Of a stretch of 64,000 nucleotides of DNA, positions 8,026 to 17,022 are shown one piece after another. The stretch is taken from contig JAEDGP010000002.1 of NCBI GenBank assembly GCA_016297405.1, forward strand, positions 8,755-72,754, read 5' to 3'. Under the pieces are notes generated by a model. It worked only from the letters and a program-made list of their open reading frames with translations, did no database searches and had not been told where the DNA came from. The position numbers were made by a program, and so were the translations under genes. The DNA is from Treponema sp. (GTDB lineage: Bacteria; Spirochaetota; Spirochaetia; Treponematales; Treponemataceae). Numbering within the stretch: position 1 is the first letter of the stretch; every line of letters starts with the position of its first letter.

Positions 8026-10029
8026 ATGAAAAAGTATCTGGAAGTGGTTTTAAACATTCCGTTAAACCAGACTTTTACATATAGCTATGTCTCACCAGAA
8101 AACGAAAATCCCCTGCTTCTTCCAGAAACCGGAAAACGTGCTGAACTCAGATTCGGAAACCAGAAGAAAACTGGATTCATCACAAATGTCTATGATTCTC
8201 TGCCAGAAAACTGTCCTGTAACAGAAGACAAAATCCGAAACATAACAAGAATCATCGATAAAGAACCGCTTTTCAATTCAGAAATTTATGAAATTGCAAA
8301 ATGGATTTCAAAATTCTACCTGTGTTCAATCGGGGAAGCGGTCTTTTCGATAATTCCTTCCGGAAGACGAGAATCAAGCGAAAACGGTTTTTCCTTTGAA
8401 AGCGAATTGAGTTTTGAAAAACAGAATTCACTCTCTGCTGAGCAACTTCAAGCGGTGCAAAGCATTACCCAGTCAAGCAAAAGCAAAAAAGCCGAATATC
8501 ATTACATATACGGCCCCACTGGTACTGGAAAAACCGAAGTATTTCTTTCTGCGGCAAGTAAAATTCTGGAAACAGGGAAAGGCGTAATTTACCTGGTGCC
8601 AGAAATCTCACTTACCCAACAGGTAATCGAAGCCGTAGTCAAACGATTCGGCAATACTGCTGCTGTACTTCACTCAGGTCTTACACCAAGTCAGAAACTT
8701 GCCCAATGGAAAAAAATAATGCACAGGGAATGCAGAATAGTGATTGGTGCACGAAGTGCAGTTTTTGCTCCAGTACCAGATTTGGGACTTATCATAATCG
8801 ATGAAGAGCATGACGGTTCATACAAATCCCACAGCACGCCAAGATTTCATGCAAGACAGGCGGCAATGTTTCGCGTAAATATTCTGGGAATTCCCCTTGT
8901 AATGGGTAGCGCCACTCCGTCAGTGGAAGCCTGGAAAATGATGAGCGAAAAAAAAATACATTCACATATTCTTAGCAAGCGACTAGCTGGTGGAAGCATG
9001 CCAACCATCAAAGTTATCGATCTTTCAAAAACTAATTCCACAGGATGCATTTCCTATGAGCTTGCACAGGAGATAAGGAATACCCTTGACCAGAAAAAGC
9101 AGTCAATCCTATTTTTAAACCGGCGTGGATTTACGCATTTTTTCCGCTGCCAATCCTGCGGATTTGAGCTTTCATGCAAAAACTGTTCAGTTCCTATGAC
9201 CTTCCACAAAAACGAAAACCGTCTTCGTTGCCATTACTGCGGCTGGTCTGTCCAACCTCCTCAGGTGTGTCCAAAATGCAGTTCCCTTGATGTAGGATAT
9301 TCTGGCTTCGGCACAGAATTCATTGAAGCTGAAACCCGGGCAAAATTTCCATCAGCAAAAGTTCTTAGAATCGACACAGATTCGCTTACAAAGAAAGGTG
9401 AACTTCAAGAAAAACTTGAAGCTTTCAAAAAAGGCGACTATGACATTATGCTGGGAACCCAAATGGTAGCAAAAGGATTAAATTTTCCAAAGCTTCAGCT
9501 GGTTGGTGTGATAATGGCTGATACGGGACTGCACATGCCTGACTTCAGGGCCAGCGAGCGTACATTTTCACTGATTACACAAGTTGCAGGCAGAGCCGGC
9601 CGTTATTTCCCGGACGGAAAAGTTTTCGTTCAGACATACAACCCGCTTAGAGAGCCCATTCGCTTTGCCTGTTCCCATGACATAAAAGGATTTTACGAAT
9701 ACGAACTTGATCAGCGAAAGATGCTTGGATTTCCGCCATTTTCCAGACTTATAAGACTTGTTTTCAGATCATCCTCATTGCAAATGGCTGCCAGCTCATG
9801 CGAACATGGTGCGAATATCATAAGGCAGGCACTAGGAAAAGAAGGCTATATTCTGGGGCCTTCAGAATGTCCAATCCTGAAAATTGCAATGAATTTCCGT
9901 TACCAGATAATACTTTGCGGGCAAAACATTCGCTATCTGCAAGAAGCCTGCAATGTTCTGCTGAACAACTACACCCACCCGCAGTCAGTTTACATTGAAT
10001 GCGATGTGGATCCCACAAGCCTGCTATAA
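8026..10029 (+). CDS. priA: primosomal replication-restart helicase PriA
   Basis: Loads the replisome at stalled forks. The 667-residue frame has an N-terminal DNA-binding domain (MKKYLEVVLNIPLNQTFTY), Walker A GPTGTGKTE near residue 163, the DEEH box at about 259, and HARQAAMFR. Eight zinc-binding cysteines lie in CQSCGF, CKNC, CHYCGW and CPKC (about 374-420). The helicase C domain contains GTQMVAKGLNFP and QVAGRAGR. It is complete and of normal length. The start follows the udg stop closely with AAGAAG in the end of udg as the likely ribosome site. A short AT-rich gap without a hairpin separates it from convergent truA. Confidence 0.97.
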   Translation: MKKYLEVVLNIPLNQTFTYSYVSPENENPLLLPETGKRAELRFGNQKKTGFITNVYDSLPENCPVTEDKIRNITRIIDKEPLFNSEIYEIAKWISKFYLCSIGEAVFSIIPSGRRESSENGFSFESELSFEKQNSLSAEQLQAVQSITQSSKSKKAEYHYIYGPTGTGKTEVFLSAASKILETGKGVIYLVPEISLTQQVIEAVVKRFGNTAAVLHSGLTPSQKLAQWKKIMHRECRIVIGARSAVFAPVPDLGLIIIDEEHDGSYKSHSTPRFHARQAAMFRVNILGIPLVMGSATPSVEAWKMMSEKKIHSHILSKRLAGGSMPTIKVIDLSKTNSTGCISYELAQEIRNTLDQKKQSILFLNRRGFTHFFRCQSCGFELSCKNCSVPMTFHKNENRLRCHYCGWSVQPPQVCPKCSSLDVGYSGFGTEFIEAETRAKFPSAKVLRIDTDSLTKKGELQEKLEAFKKGDYDIMLGTQMVAKGLNFPKLQLVGVIMADTGLHMPDFRASERTFSLITQVAGRAGRYFPDGKVFVQTYNPLREPIRFACSHDIKGFYEYELDQRKMLGFPPFSRLIRLVFRSSSLQMAASSCEHGANIIRQALGKEGYILGPSECPILKIAMNFRYQIILCGQNIRYLQEACNVLLNNYTHPQSVYIECDVDPTSLL

Positions 10030-10088
10030 AAAAACAGAAAAAAAATTATTTCATCAAATAAAACTAATAAACTTTCACAAACAAACGG

Positions 10089-10883
10089 TTAGACATGCCG
10101 TCTTTCGCCGTCAAAACTTATGTCATAAAGAAAAAGTCCATCAGCAGGTGCTGTAACACCAGCTTTTTTTCGGTCCTTAGCTTCTATGATGCTGCGAAAA
10201 TCTTCCAAGCCTTTCCCGTTTTTATCCAAATCAATTAAAGTTCCTGTAATGGTGCGCACCATTTTCCAAAGAAAAGCATTGGCTTGAATTTCAAATACCA
10301 AAAGATCTTTTCCGTCGGGAAAAGATTTCTGCATAAAGAAATTAGCGTGTTCAAGATATCTAAAAGTGGAAAGGCTTTCATCACCGCTTGCCGTGAATGA
10401 AGCGCAATCCATTTCTCCTTTCAACAAGGATGCCATTTCATTAAGATTTCGCATATCAGGAACATGATGGACATTCCACGTATAGCGAGTCATGGCGGCA
10501 TTCTGCGCATTCCCATAAGAAATGAAATACCTGTAGGTTCTGCTTGTGGCAGAAAAACGAGCATTGAAATCACTTTCCACAGACTTTGCTTCAAGAATCC
10601 GAATGTCTTTAGGCAAGAAACTGTTCAGAGCCCTAATATAGTTCTCAGGCTTCATAGACGGGACAGGAGAATAGAAATTTGCAGCTTGAGCTAAAGCATG
10701 GACACCGCTATCTGTCCTGCCAGAACCATACAATATGGTTTTTTGTTTGTGAATTTTTTCCAACGCATCTTCGATTTCCTGCTGAACAGTTCTTACGCTG
10801 GCATTTTTATCTTCATGATCTTGTCGCTGCCAGCCGCAGAAATCACTCCCATCATAGGAAATCTTCAGTAAAATATTTTGCAT
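10089..10883 (-). CDS. truA: tRNA pseudouridine synthase A
   Basis: Converts U38-U40 of the tRNA anticodon arm to pseudouridine. It has the start LKISYDGSDFCGWQRQ and the catalytic-Asp motif GSGRTDSGVHALAQ, followed by FNARFSATSRTYRY, all diagnostic of TruA. At 264 residues the length is normal. It is the last gene of the minus-strand run from dxs, 14 nt after the DUF2225 gene. Confidence 0.97.
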   Translation of the reverse strand: MQNILLKISYDGSDFCGWQRQDHEDKNASVRTVQQEIEDALEKIHKQKTILYGSGRTDSGVHALAQAANFYSPVPSMKPENYIRALNSFLPKDIRILEAKSVESDFNARFSATSRTYRYFISYGNAQNAAMTRYTWNVHHVPDMRNLNEMASLLKGEMDCASFTASGDESLSTFRYLEHANFFMQKSFPDGKDLLVFEIQANAFLWKMVRTITGTLIDLDKNGKGLEDFRSIIEAKDRKKAGVTAPADGLFLYDISFDGERRHV

Positions 10884-10897
10884 TTCGTTTCCACAAA

Positions 10898-11779
10898 TTA
10901 AATATCGTCGTCGCTTACTTCTTTAGAAAGCAAGTCGTACAGATCCCTGGATTTTTCAAGCAACGGACCAGGTTTTGATTTAGAAGATTTACCAAGACCA
11001 AAGATTCTTGCAATGGCAGTCTTTGATTCGGAAAGTTTTTTCAGCCTAAGCTGAACATCTTCTTTCTGACCATATTTATATTCCAGAAGTCCGCAAAGAT
11101 AAATGACACCATCCCAGCCATAATTCTTATCCATGTCGGGACCAAAATTGCTGATTGTAGAACACTTTTCAGTTCTGTTCGTCTCGTTTGCAATAGCCTG
11201 GTGATAGAAAAACAGAGCTTTTCTGTAAAAAACCTGAGAAATATAATCAAAATTGTGATCTGGACAAACCTGATCAAGTTCTTTTGTAAGCCAAGCCAGG
11301 CGCAACGTCAGAAAAGCACTTTTCATTGTTGGCAAAAGCTCTGAATTCACTTCGGAATATGTAAGGATCGCAAGATAATACATTGCAACACCATCATACA
11401 ACGATCTTTCATGGCTTAAATTGTAATGAGGAAAAACTACCGAAACTTTCTTTTTTCGCTCTTCCCTTTTTTCAAAGAGGCGGTCTATAACCTCCTTATT
11501 TTTCAGTTCCTTAAAATCACCCCAAAGAAGAGCAGTATTGCAATGAGGACATGCTCCGATTTCATAAATCAGCGGATAGATGCGGCCAAATCGGGCAGAA
11601 GGCTCAAAGGTTCTGTGAAGATCGTCAGACAAACCGCCGGCAATCATACGACCGTTTCCGCTAAGCATAACTTCCCTATCGAAAGTTTTTTTGCAGACTG
11701 GACAGATGCACTTTTCTTTTGACCAATATGAGATGGCAGCTTTTTTCTTGTCGGAAGTTTTTTTAACACCGGAAACCAT
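10898..11779 (-). CDS. DUF2225 family protein
   Basis: A 293-residue cytoplasmic protein with two zinc-type Cys pairs, CPVCKKTFDREVM near the N-terminus and GACPHCNTALLWGDF about 70 residues later, as in DUF2225. The rest is helical and TPR-like (AMYYLAILTYSEVN, DGVIYLCGLLEYKYG). Function is unknown. It sits 3 nt after acpS and 14 nt before truA, so it is co-transcribed with both. Confidence 0.82.
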   Translation of the reverse strand: MVSGVKKTSDKKKAAISYWSKEKCICPVCKKTFDREVMLSGNGRMIAGGLSDDLHRTFEPSARFGRIYPLIYEIGACPHCNTALLWGDFKELKNKEVIDRLFEKREERKKKVSVVFPHYNLSHERSLYDGVAMYYLAILTYSEVNSELLPTMKSAFLTLRLAWLTKELDQVCPDHNFDYISQVFYRKALFFYHQAIANETNRTEKCSTISNFGPDMDKNYGWDGVIYLCGLLEYKYGQKEDVQLRLKKLSESKTAIARIFGLGKSSKSKPGPLLEKSRDLYDLLSKEVSDDDI

Positions 11780-11782
11780 GGG

Positions 11783-12160
11783 CTAATCCTTTTTTTCAAT
11801 GATTACGAATGCGACTGCATATTCCTTTTCATGAGTCAGCGAAACATGAACATAACAATCGCCATACATTGATTCTAATATTTTTTGGGCAGAACCGCAA
11901 ACATTTAATGCAGGTTTTCCGTTCTGGTCATTGGTAATATATACGTCACGAAGGGAAAATCCGGCAAGTCCAATTCCTAACGCTTTTCCAAACGCTTCTT
12001 TTGCGGCAAATCTGGCAGCATAGTGTTCGCAGGATGCCTGCATGGATTTTGCAGTATTCATTTCATTCGTATTGAAAAAACGGCAGATCATGGGTGGATC
12101 TTTTGTCCAACGTTCAAACCTTGAAACTTTTGCAATATCTGTTCCGATTCCTACAATCAT
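11783..12160 (-). CDS. acpS: holo-[acyl-carrier-protein] synthase
   Basis: Transfers phosphopantetheine from CoA to ACP. The 125-residue protein has the family start MIVGIGTDIAKVSRFERW, the Mg-binding and CoA-binding motif FAAKEAFGKALGIG, and the end segment VSLTHEKEYAVAFVI. It overlaps the cdaR stop by 4 nt (ATGA), indicating translational coupling. Confidence 0.96.
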   Translation of the reverse strand: MIVGIGTDIAKVSRFERWTKDPPMICRFFNTNEMNTAKSMQASCEHYAARFAAKEAFGKALGIGLAGFSLRDVYITNDQNGKPALNVCGSAQKILESMYGDCYVHVSLTHEKEYAVAFVIIEKKD

Positions 12161-13146
12161 CTGTTCTCCATAACTTCAGAGCCATCAGATCCATCGATTT
12201 CAGTCTTTCTCTTTACAAAAAAAGTCACCTTTTCTACTGATTTTGACTGAACCTCAACATTTGACGGAACTTGCAAGGTGACTGGTAAAGTCCATTCCCC
12301 TTCATCATTCACTGACGAACAATCTACGATGGCCTTCACAGAGGATTCAGATAAAGAATTCAGAACTGGCAGCGTTCCAGACAAGTTTACAGAAACAGAC
12401 TGAAGAGAATTTTCCAAAATAAACGAAGGATCCAGATTCTGAGCCTCCATAGAAACTGACTGCAAATTCTTTGTTGAAGGAACCGGTTGAATGTCCACTG
12501 TAACCTTGATTTCCGGAACTTCAGGCAACTCCACATTGTAATAGATATTGTCTAAAACCGTAGCTGTAGAAAAACCTTTTGCAGCACCTTTCACAATGAT
12601 TTTACCAGTATAGATATGAGTCATTTTGTTTACCACAGAGGCTGGTCCCACAACTTTGATACTTGAGGGCGAAACTTCAATATTTTTTACCGTATAGCCG
12701 AATTCAGGTTCACCTGTCAAAGCTGGAGACAAAGGCACATAACGTTCGATTCGCTCATCAACATATATATCAAGGAATTCTGGAGAAACTGTAATTTCCA
12801 AAGGATCAATAAGCATCAACGCATCAGCAAGCTTGAGCTTTACAGGAACTTTATACCAGCCAGCTTCCGTGATGTTCGTTAAATCAATCGAAGCAGAAAC
12901 TCCGTTCGCACCAATGGAAGCAAGGTTTTCTGAGTTGGCTTTTACATTGATTTTTACCATTTCCGGCAAATCTGTAGTAGGATAGACAAGCCCCTGTGAG
13001 ACAACATTAAGCGGAACCACAAAGGACATTGATTCAAGCAAGGAAATCTTGTGGAAAACAAAAACCAGAACCGCTGCGACAAAACAAACAAGTTTTGCAA
13101 TCCAGTTGTCAGACACTTTATCAATTAACATTTTTATGTTCATCAA
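12157..13146 (-). CDS. cdaR: YbbR-domain protein, CdaA regulator CdaR
   Basis: Regulates the diadenylate cyclase from the outer face of the membrane in Firmicutes. One N-terminal membrane segment (WIAKLVCFVAAVLVFVFHKI) is followed by about three YbbR repeats. These are recognisable as beta-rich units such as GYTVKNIEVSPSSIKVVGPA. At 329 residues it is shorter than four-repeat homologues. The start overlaps the end of cdaA by 26 nt, and the acpS start overlaps its stop. Function follows from the cdaA-ybbR neighbourhood. Confidence 0.88.
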   Translation of the reverse strand: MMNIKMLIDKVSDNWIAKLVCFVAAVLVFVFHKISLLESMSFVVPLNVVSQGLVYPTTDLPEMVKINVKANSENLASIGANGVSASIDLTNITEAGWYKVPVKLKLADALMLIDPLEITVSPEFLDIYVDERIERYVPLSPALTGEPEFGYTVKNIEVSPSSIKVVGPASVVNKMTHIYTGKIIVKGAAKGFSTATVLDNIYYNVELPEVPEIKVTVDIQPVPSTKNLQSVSMEAQNLDPSFILENSLQSVSVNLSGTLPVLNSLSESSVKAIVDCSSVNDEGEWTLPVTLQVPSNVEVQSKSVEKVTFFVKRKTEIDGSDGSEVMENR

Positions 13147-13936
13147 CAGTATCCTCCACTACAGAATTTTCTGCAGTAACATCAAGAAGATCATCAAGAA
13201 TTTTCGTGATTTTTTCTTGGGAAAGGTCATAATAAAGTTTGGAATCATAGGCAAGGCTTATGGCTCCGCTTTCTTCTGAAACTACAAGCACAACAGCATC
13301 AGAAATTTCCGAAAGTCCCAAAGCCGCCCTGTGTCTTGTACCGAACGTTTTTTTAATATCATACTGTTCGCTCAGTGGAAGAAAACATCCGGCCGAAATG
13401 ACCTTTCCACCTAGAATAAAGCAGGCGCCATCATGAAAAGGCGTATCATGACCAAAAATCGTTACCAGAAGGCTGGATGTTAAATCTGCATTAAGTTTTG
13501 TGCCGCTCATCATTATATCATCAAGATTAGTATGACGAAGGAAGACTGCCAGCATACCTCTTCGCTGGGAAGAAAGAGTTTCTGCCGCAATCAAAACAGA
13601 ATCAACATAGGAATGCTTTGACCTGTTTGTAAAACTGAACCACTGACTTTGACCAAGTTTCAGGAAAACCTTTCGCAATTCAGGCTGAAACACAATGGCA
13701 AAAGCAATAAGCAGTATTGGGGTAATCGTGTTGAAAATCCAAAGCATGGTGCCAAGCTGTAAAAAGTACGCCAATGCATAAGCTACAGCTACAATCAGGC
13801 CAGCCTTAATAATCTGAATGCTGTTGGTCTTTACAATGATTCTGTAGGCTTTGTAGAAAAGAAAAGTCAAAAGCCCGATATCCAGAATAGGCTGAAAAAA
13901 TTTCACTACGGCAAAAAAACCATCAAATGAATTCAA
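13121..13936 (-). CDS. cdaA: diadenylate cyclase CdaA (c-di-AMP synthesis)
   Basis: Makes cyclic di-AMP from two ATP. Three N-terminal membrane helices cover roughly residues 15-85. The DAC domain carries both catalytic motifs: DGACFILGGKVISAG (DGA) and GTRHRAALGLSE (RHR). At 271 residues it is of normal size. The start is TTG at 13936 with GGGGGA 9 nt upstream. It is followed by overlapping cdaR, the conserved arrangement of Firmicutes and many spirochetes, and preceded by folP at 24 nt. Confidence 0.95.
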   Translation of the reverse strand: MNSFDGFFAVVKFFQPILDIGLLTFLFYKAYRIIVKTNSIQIIKAGLIVAVAYALAYFLQLGTMLWIFNTITPILLIAFAIVFQPELRKVFLKLGQSQWFSFTNRSKHSYVDSVLIAAETLSSQRRGMLAVFLRHTNLDDIMMSGTKLNADLTSSLLVTIFGHDTPFHDGACFILGGKVISAGCFLPLSEQYDIKKTFGTRHRAALGLSEISDAVVLVVSEESGAISLAYDSKLYYDLSQEKITKILDDLLDVTAENSVVEDTVDEHKNVN

Positions 13937-13960
13937 CTAATGATTCCCCCAATAAAAACT

Positions 13961-14815
13961 TTACATAATATAACTCATTACGGACAAAGTATCTACAGCA
14001 GGTCTTACATCATGAACGCGAATAATCGTAGCTCCGTTGATTACGCTGATCATATCTGCTGCAAGAGTACCGTAAAGTCTTTTTAAAGGCGGCTCAATTT
14101 CGTTTGTTTTTTTACGGAAAATTCTTGTATCGCTGCTTATCATTTGGCCAATACAGGTTTTTCTGGAAAGTGCCATCAAAACCTTATATTTGCCATCACA
14201 AAGTCTGCCAGCATTTCTGATCAGATCCACATTTCCAAAAAGATCTTTGCCAAAACCAATTCCTGGATCAACAATGATTTTTTCGGCATTAATTCCTCCA
14301 TCTATTGCAAGTTGAACTCTTTTGCGAAGATAGGAATCAACTTCATCAAAAACATTGCCATAAGAGGTATTCTTCTGCATTTCAGAGGGAATGCCCCTTT
14401 TGTGCATCAATATGACAGGAATGTTGTGAGAAGCTGCAAAGCAGACACTTTCTTCATCATCTTCCAGCGCAGAAATATCGTTAAAAATATCAGCACCGCT
14501 TTCATAACACGCTTTCATCACAGAAACTTTACGTGTATCAACAGAAATGGGAATTTGTGAAAATGATCTGATTTTCGAAATCAATGGAACAAGCTTACGA
14601 ATCTGCTCTTCTTCATCCACATAAATGCTTCCAGGTCGGGTTGATTCTGCACCAATATCCAAAATGTCAGCGCCTTCATCAATAAGCTTTTTGGCAAGAT
14701 CAATTCCACCTCTGCTTAATGAAAAAAAGGAATCTTTGGTGGCATTGACGATTCCCATCACAAAAGCCTTCCGATCAGTTTCAATAACCCTGTCAGCCAA
14801 AGATAATCTAAGCAT
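13961..14815 (-). CDS. folP: dihydropteroate synthase
   Basis: Condenses p-aminobenzoate with the pterin pyrophosphate in folate synthesis. It shows the FolP signatures MGIVNATKDSFF, DIGAESTRPGS, ISVDTRK, FNDISALEDD and VDPGIGFGKD, in order. In place of the usual NxTPDSF it reads NATKDSFF; Pro is replaced by Lys at a substrate-loop position. Length is 284 residues. It lies between dxs and cdaA on one transcript. Confidence 0.95.
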   Translation of the reverse strand: MLRLSLADRVIETDRKAFVMGIVNATKDSFFSLSRGGIDLAKKLIDEGADILDIGAESTRPGSIYVDEEEQIRKLVPLISKIRSFSQIPISVDTRKVSVMKACYESGADIFNDISALEDDEESVCFAASHNIPVILMHKRGIPSEMQKNTSYGNVFDEVDSYLRKRVQLAIDGGINAEKIIVDPGIGFGKDLFGNVDLIRNAGRLCDGKYKVLMALSRKTCIGQMISSDTRIFRKKTNEIEPPLKRLYGTLAADMISVINGATIIRVHDVRPAVDTLSVMSYIM

Positions 14816-14851
14816 ATAAACTCCAGATAATAATCGTTGATATGTTTTATT

Positions 14852-16765
14852 CTATTTGTTTTTAAAAACCGCCATAGCTGCATTTTCCAGATCTGAAGAC
14901 GAAAGACCTGCTTGCTTCAAGACCTGCTCCCTGTTTCCATGCTTTGGATACAGCTGGGGAAAAGCGGCAACATAAGTATTTGTAATTCCATTCATTGCGC
15001 AAAGCCCGGCAAGATATTCACCGATTCCCCCACTTTTTATTCCGTCTTCCGCAAAAACTATTCCCTTATAATTTCTGGCCATATCAAGGAAATAGTTTTC
15101 ATCCAAAGGCTTAATGAAACGAAGTGAATATATGTCGCATTTCTTTTCCTTCATCAAAAGAGAACGGCAGGCAATCAAAACTTCAGGATACATTCCTCCA
15201 GTAGTAACGAACAAAACCTTTTCCCTGAATGGAACTTTTGGAAGCTGGCTTTCCAATGAAATGGCATAATCTTCGCAAGTTAAAAGAATTCCACGTCCAA
15301 CTTCCACAGGACTATTGAATTTTTCCAATTCAGAAGGACAGGAATTCTTAGGATAACGGATCACTACGCTTGTCTGGCTTTCATTCACACCATAATCCAA
15401 CAAAATTTCAAGATCTGATGCAGAAACCGGGCTCAAAATCGCTACATCAGGAACAGGTCTAAAAAGCGCTATATCGAAAATTCCCTGATGGGTTTCGCCA
15501 TCACAAGGAACAGCTCCAGCCCTATCCAACATGAAAACTACATGGGACTTTTGAAGAGAAATATCATGAATCATCTGATCAACAGCCCTCTGAATGAATG
15601 TGGAATAAATGCAGACAACTGGCAAAAGTCCGCCTTCTGCAAGTCCTCCTGCAAAAGTAACCGCATGCTCTTCGGCTATGCCCACATCAAAAAAACGCTC
15701 TGGATAGTGGCGGGAAAAAACATCAAGCCCCGTTCCTTTTGCCATGGCTGCAGTTATGCACACAATATCCTTTCGTTTTTCTGCCAGTCGCATCAAGGAA
15801 GTGCTGAACGCCTGTGTAAAACTCATGGTGTCGAATTTTTCCACCGAACCGTCAGAAATACAGAATGGCCCGATTCCGTGGAATTTTTCAGGATGATTTT
15901 CAGCCGGACTATAGCCCTTTCCTTTTTTCGTGACTATATGAATTACAATAGGGCGATTTATTTTTTTCGCATGGTTCAAAATCCGCTCAAGATTATTTTC
16001 ATTATGCCCATCATAAGGGCCGGCATATTCAAATCCCAAATCAGAAAAAAGATTCGTGGCAAAAAGGAAGCCTTTTAATCCACGTTTAAACCTGAAAATA
16101 ATTTTCGAAAGAAATTTATTTACAAGAGGAATCTTAGAAACTACAGTATCAACAGAATTTCTGAACTTCTGATAATGGGATGTCATTGTAAGTCTTGAAA
16201 GATATCGTGAAATGGCCCCTGTATTCTTATCGATGGACATTTGATTATCGTTTACAATAACGATGAGTTTTTTTGAAATCTGGGCCGCATTAGAAAGAGC
16301 TTCCAATGCAAGTCCACCTGTAAGGGCCCCGTCCCCAATGACAGCAATGACATGACCGTCCTTACCTTCCAGATTCCAGGCCGTCAAAAGCCCCAAAGCA
16401 GATGAAATTGATGTAGAAGAATGGCCAGCGTCGAAAAAATCATGTACACTTTCGCACTTCTTGGTAAAACCAGAAAGTCCCTGATATTGGCGCAAAGTAG
16501 AAAATTTTTCATATCGACCAGTGAGAATCTTATGGGCATAGCATTGATGACTTACATCCCAGACAATTGCATCTTTAGGGCTTTCGAAAACCCTATGAAG
16601 AGCAATGGAAAGCTCAACCACCCCAAGATTGCTGGCCAGATGTCCCCCATTATTACCCACAACTTCGATGATGGTCTTTCTGATTTCTTCAGCAAGGATT
16701 TCCATATCCTTCTGAGGCAATGCTTTTAAATCATCTGGCGATTTTATTCCGGAAAGTAACGTAAT
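14852..16765 (-). CDS. dxs: 1-deoxy-D-xylulose-5-phosphate synthase, unusual start
   Basis: First step of the MEP isoprenoid pathway, a thiamine-diphosphate enzyme. Motifs include GGHLASNLGVVELSIALH, WDVSHQCYAHKILTGR, the ThDP motif GDGALTGG...IVNDN, and the transketolase segment AEEHAVTFAGGLA. The family's N-terminal consensus (ixSPeDLKkL) reads IKSPDDLKALP here, but it lies upstream of the first usable start, TTG at 16720. An in-frame TAG ends the frame just before it. Between them only near-cognate codons exist: ATT at 16765 and ACG at 16762, 3 and 6 nt after AGGGG. I extend to ATT 16765; the start is uncertain, the identity is not. Confidence 0.9.
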   Translation of the reverse strand: MTLLSGIKSPDDLKALPQKDMEILAEEIRKTIIEVVGNNGGHLASNLGVVELSIALHRVFESPKDAIVWDVSHQCYAHKILTGRYEKFSTLRQYQGLSGFTKKCESVHDFFDAGHSSTSISSALGLLTAWNLEGKDGHVIAVIGDGALTGGLALEALSNAAQISKKLIVIVNDNQMSIDKNTGAISRYLSRLTMTSHYQKFRNSVDTVVSKIPLVNKFLSKIIFRFKRGLKGFLFATNLFSDLGFEYAGPYDGHNENNLERILNHAKKINRPIVIHIVTKKGKGYSPAENHPEKFHGIGPFCISDGSVEKFDTMSFTQAFSTSLMRLAEKRKDIVCITAAMAKGTGLDVFSRHYPERFFDVGIAEEHAVTFAGGLAEGGLLPVVCIYSTFIQRAVDQMIHDISLQKSHVVFMLDRAGAVPCDGETHQGIFDIALFRPVPDVAILSPVSASDLEILLDYGVNESQTSVVIRYPKNSCPSELEKFNSPVEVGRGILLTCEDYAISLESQLPKVPFREKVLFVTTGGMYPEVLIACRSLLMKEKKCDIYSLRFIKPLDENYFLDMARNYKGIVFAEDGIKSGGIGEYLAGLCAMNGITNTYVAAFPQLYPKHGNREQVLKQAGLSSSDLENAAMAVFKNK

Positions 16766-16794
16766 TAACCCCTACATCATCTACTTTAATCTAC

Positions 16795-16832
16795 AAAAAA
16801 AGACCGCGGTCGTTTGTAACTCTCGCGGTCTT
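16795..16832 (-). terminator. terminator upstream of dxs
   Basis: On the minus strand AAGACCGCG pairs with CGCGGTCTT (plus 16824-16832 and 16800-16808), 9 bp, followed by seven T. It ends the rpoZ-miaA-mS38-like transcript, and the dxs leader begins right after it. Confidence 0.85.
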
Positions 16833-16861
16833 ATCGGACACATACTTTTAACAAAGCAAAA

Positions 16862-16951
16862 TTACTTTGCCTTATGTCGATTTCTTCTAAGCATCTTCTT
16901 ACGCTTATGTGTCGCCATCTTCTGGCGTTTTCTTTTCTTTCCACAAGGCAC
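16862..16951 (-). CDS. AURKAIP1/COX24 (mS38, bS22-like) small ribosomal protein
   Basis: A 29-residue, very basic protein with GTG start at 16951: the peptide opens MPCGKKRKRQKMATHKRKKM and closes LRRNRHKAK. AAGGAG stands 8 nt before the GTG. The KRKKMLRRxRHK core is the signature of the AURKAIP1/COX24 domain: mitochondrial mS38 and the mycobacterial bS22 protein that binds near the decoding centre. It is too short for most gene finders. It lies 71 nt after miaA and directly before a strong terminator, so it is the last gene of that transcript. Ribosomal location is inferred from the family. Confidence 0.82.
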   Translation of the reverse strand: MPCGKKRKRQKMATHKRKKMLRRNRHKAK

Positions 16952-17022
16952 GATGGCACTCCTTCACTTGAAATTGTGTTATTAATTATTACCAAAATAT
17001 AAGCTTTGGTCAAGCATAAAAA

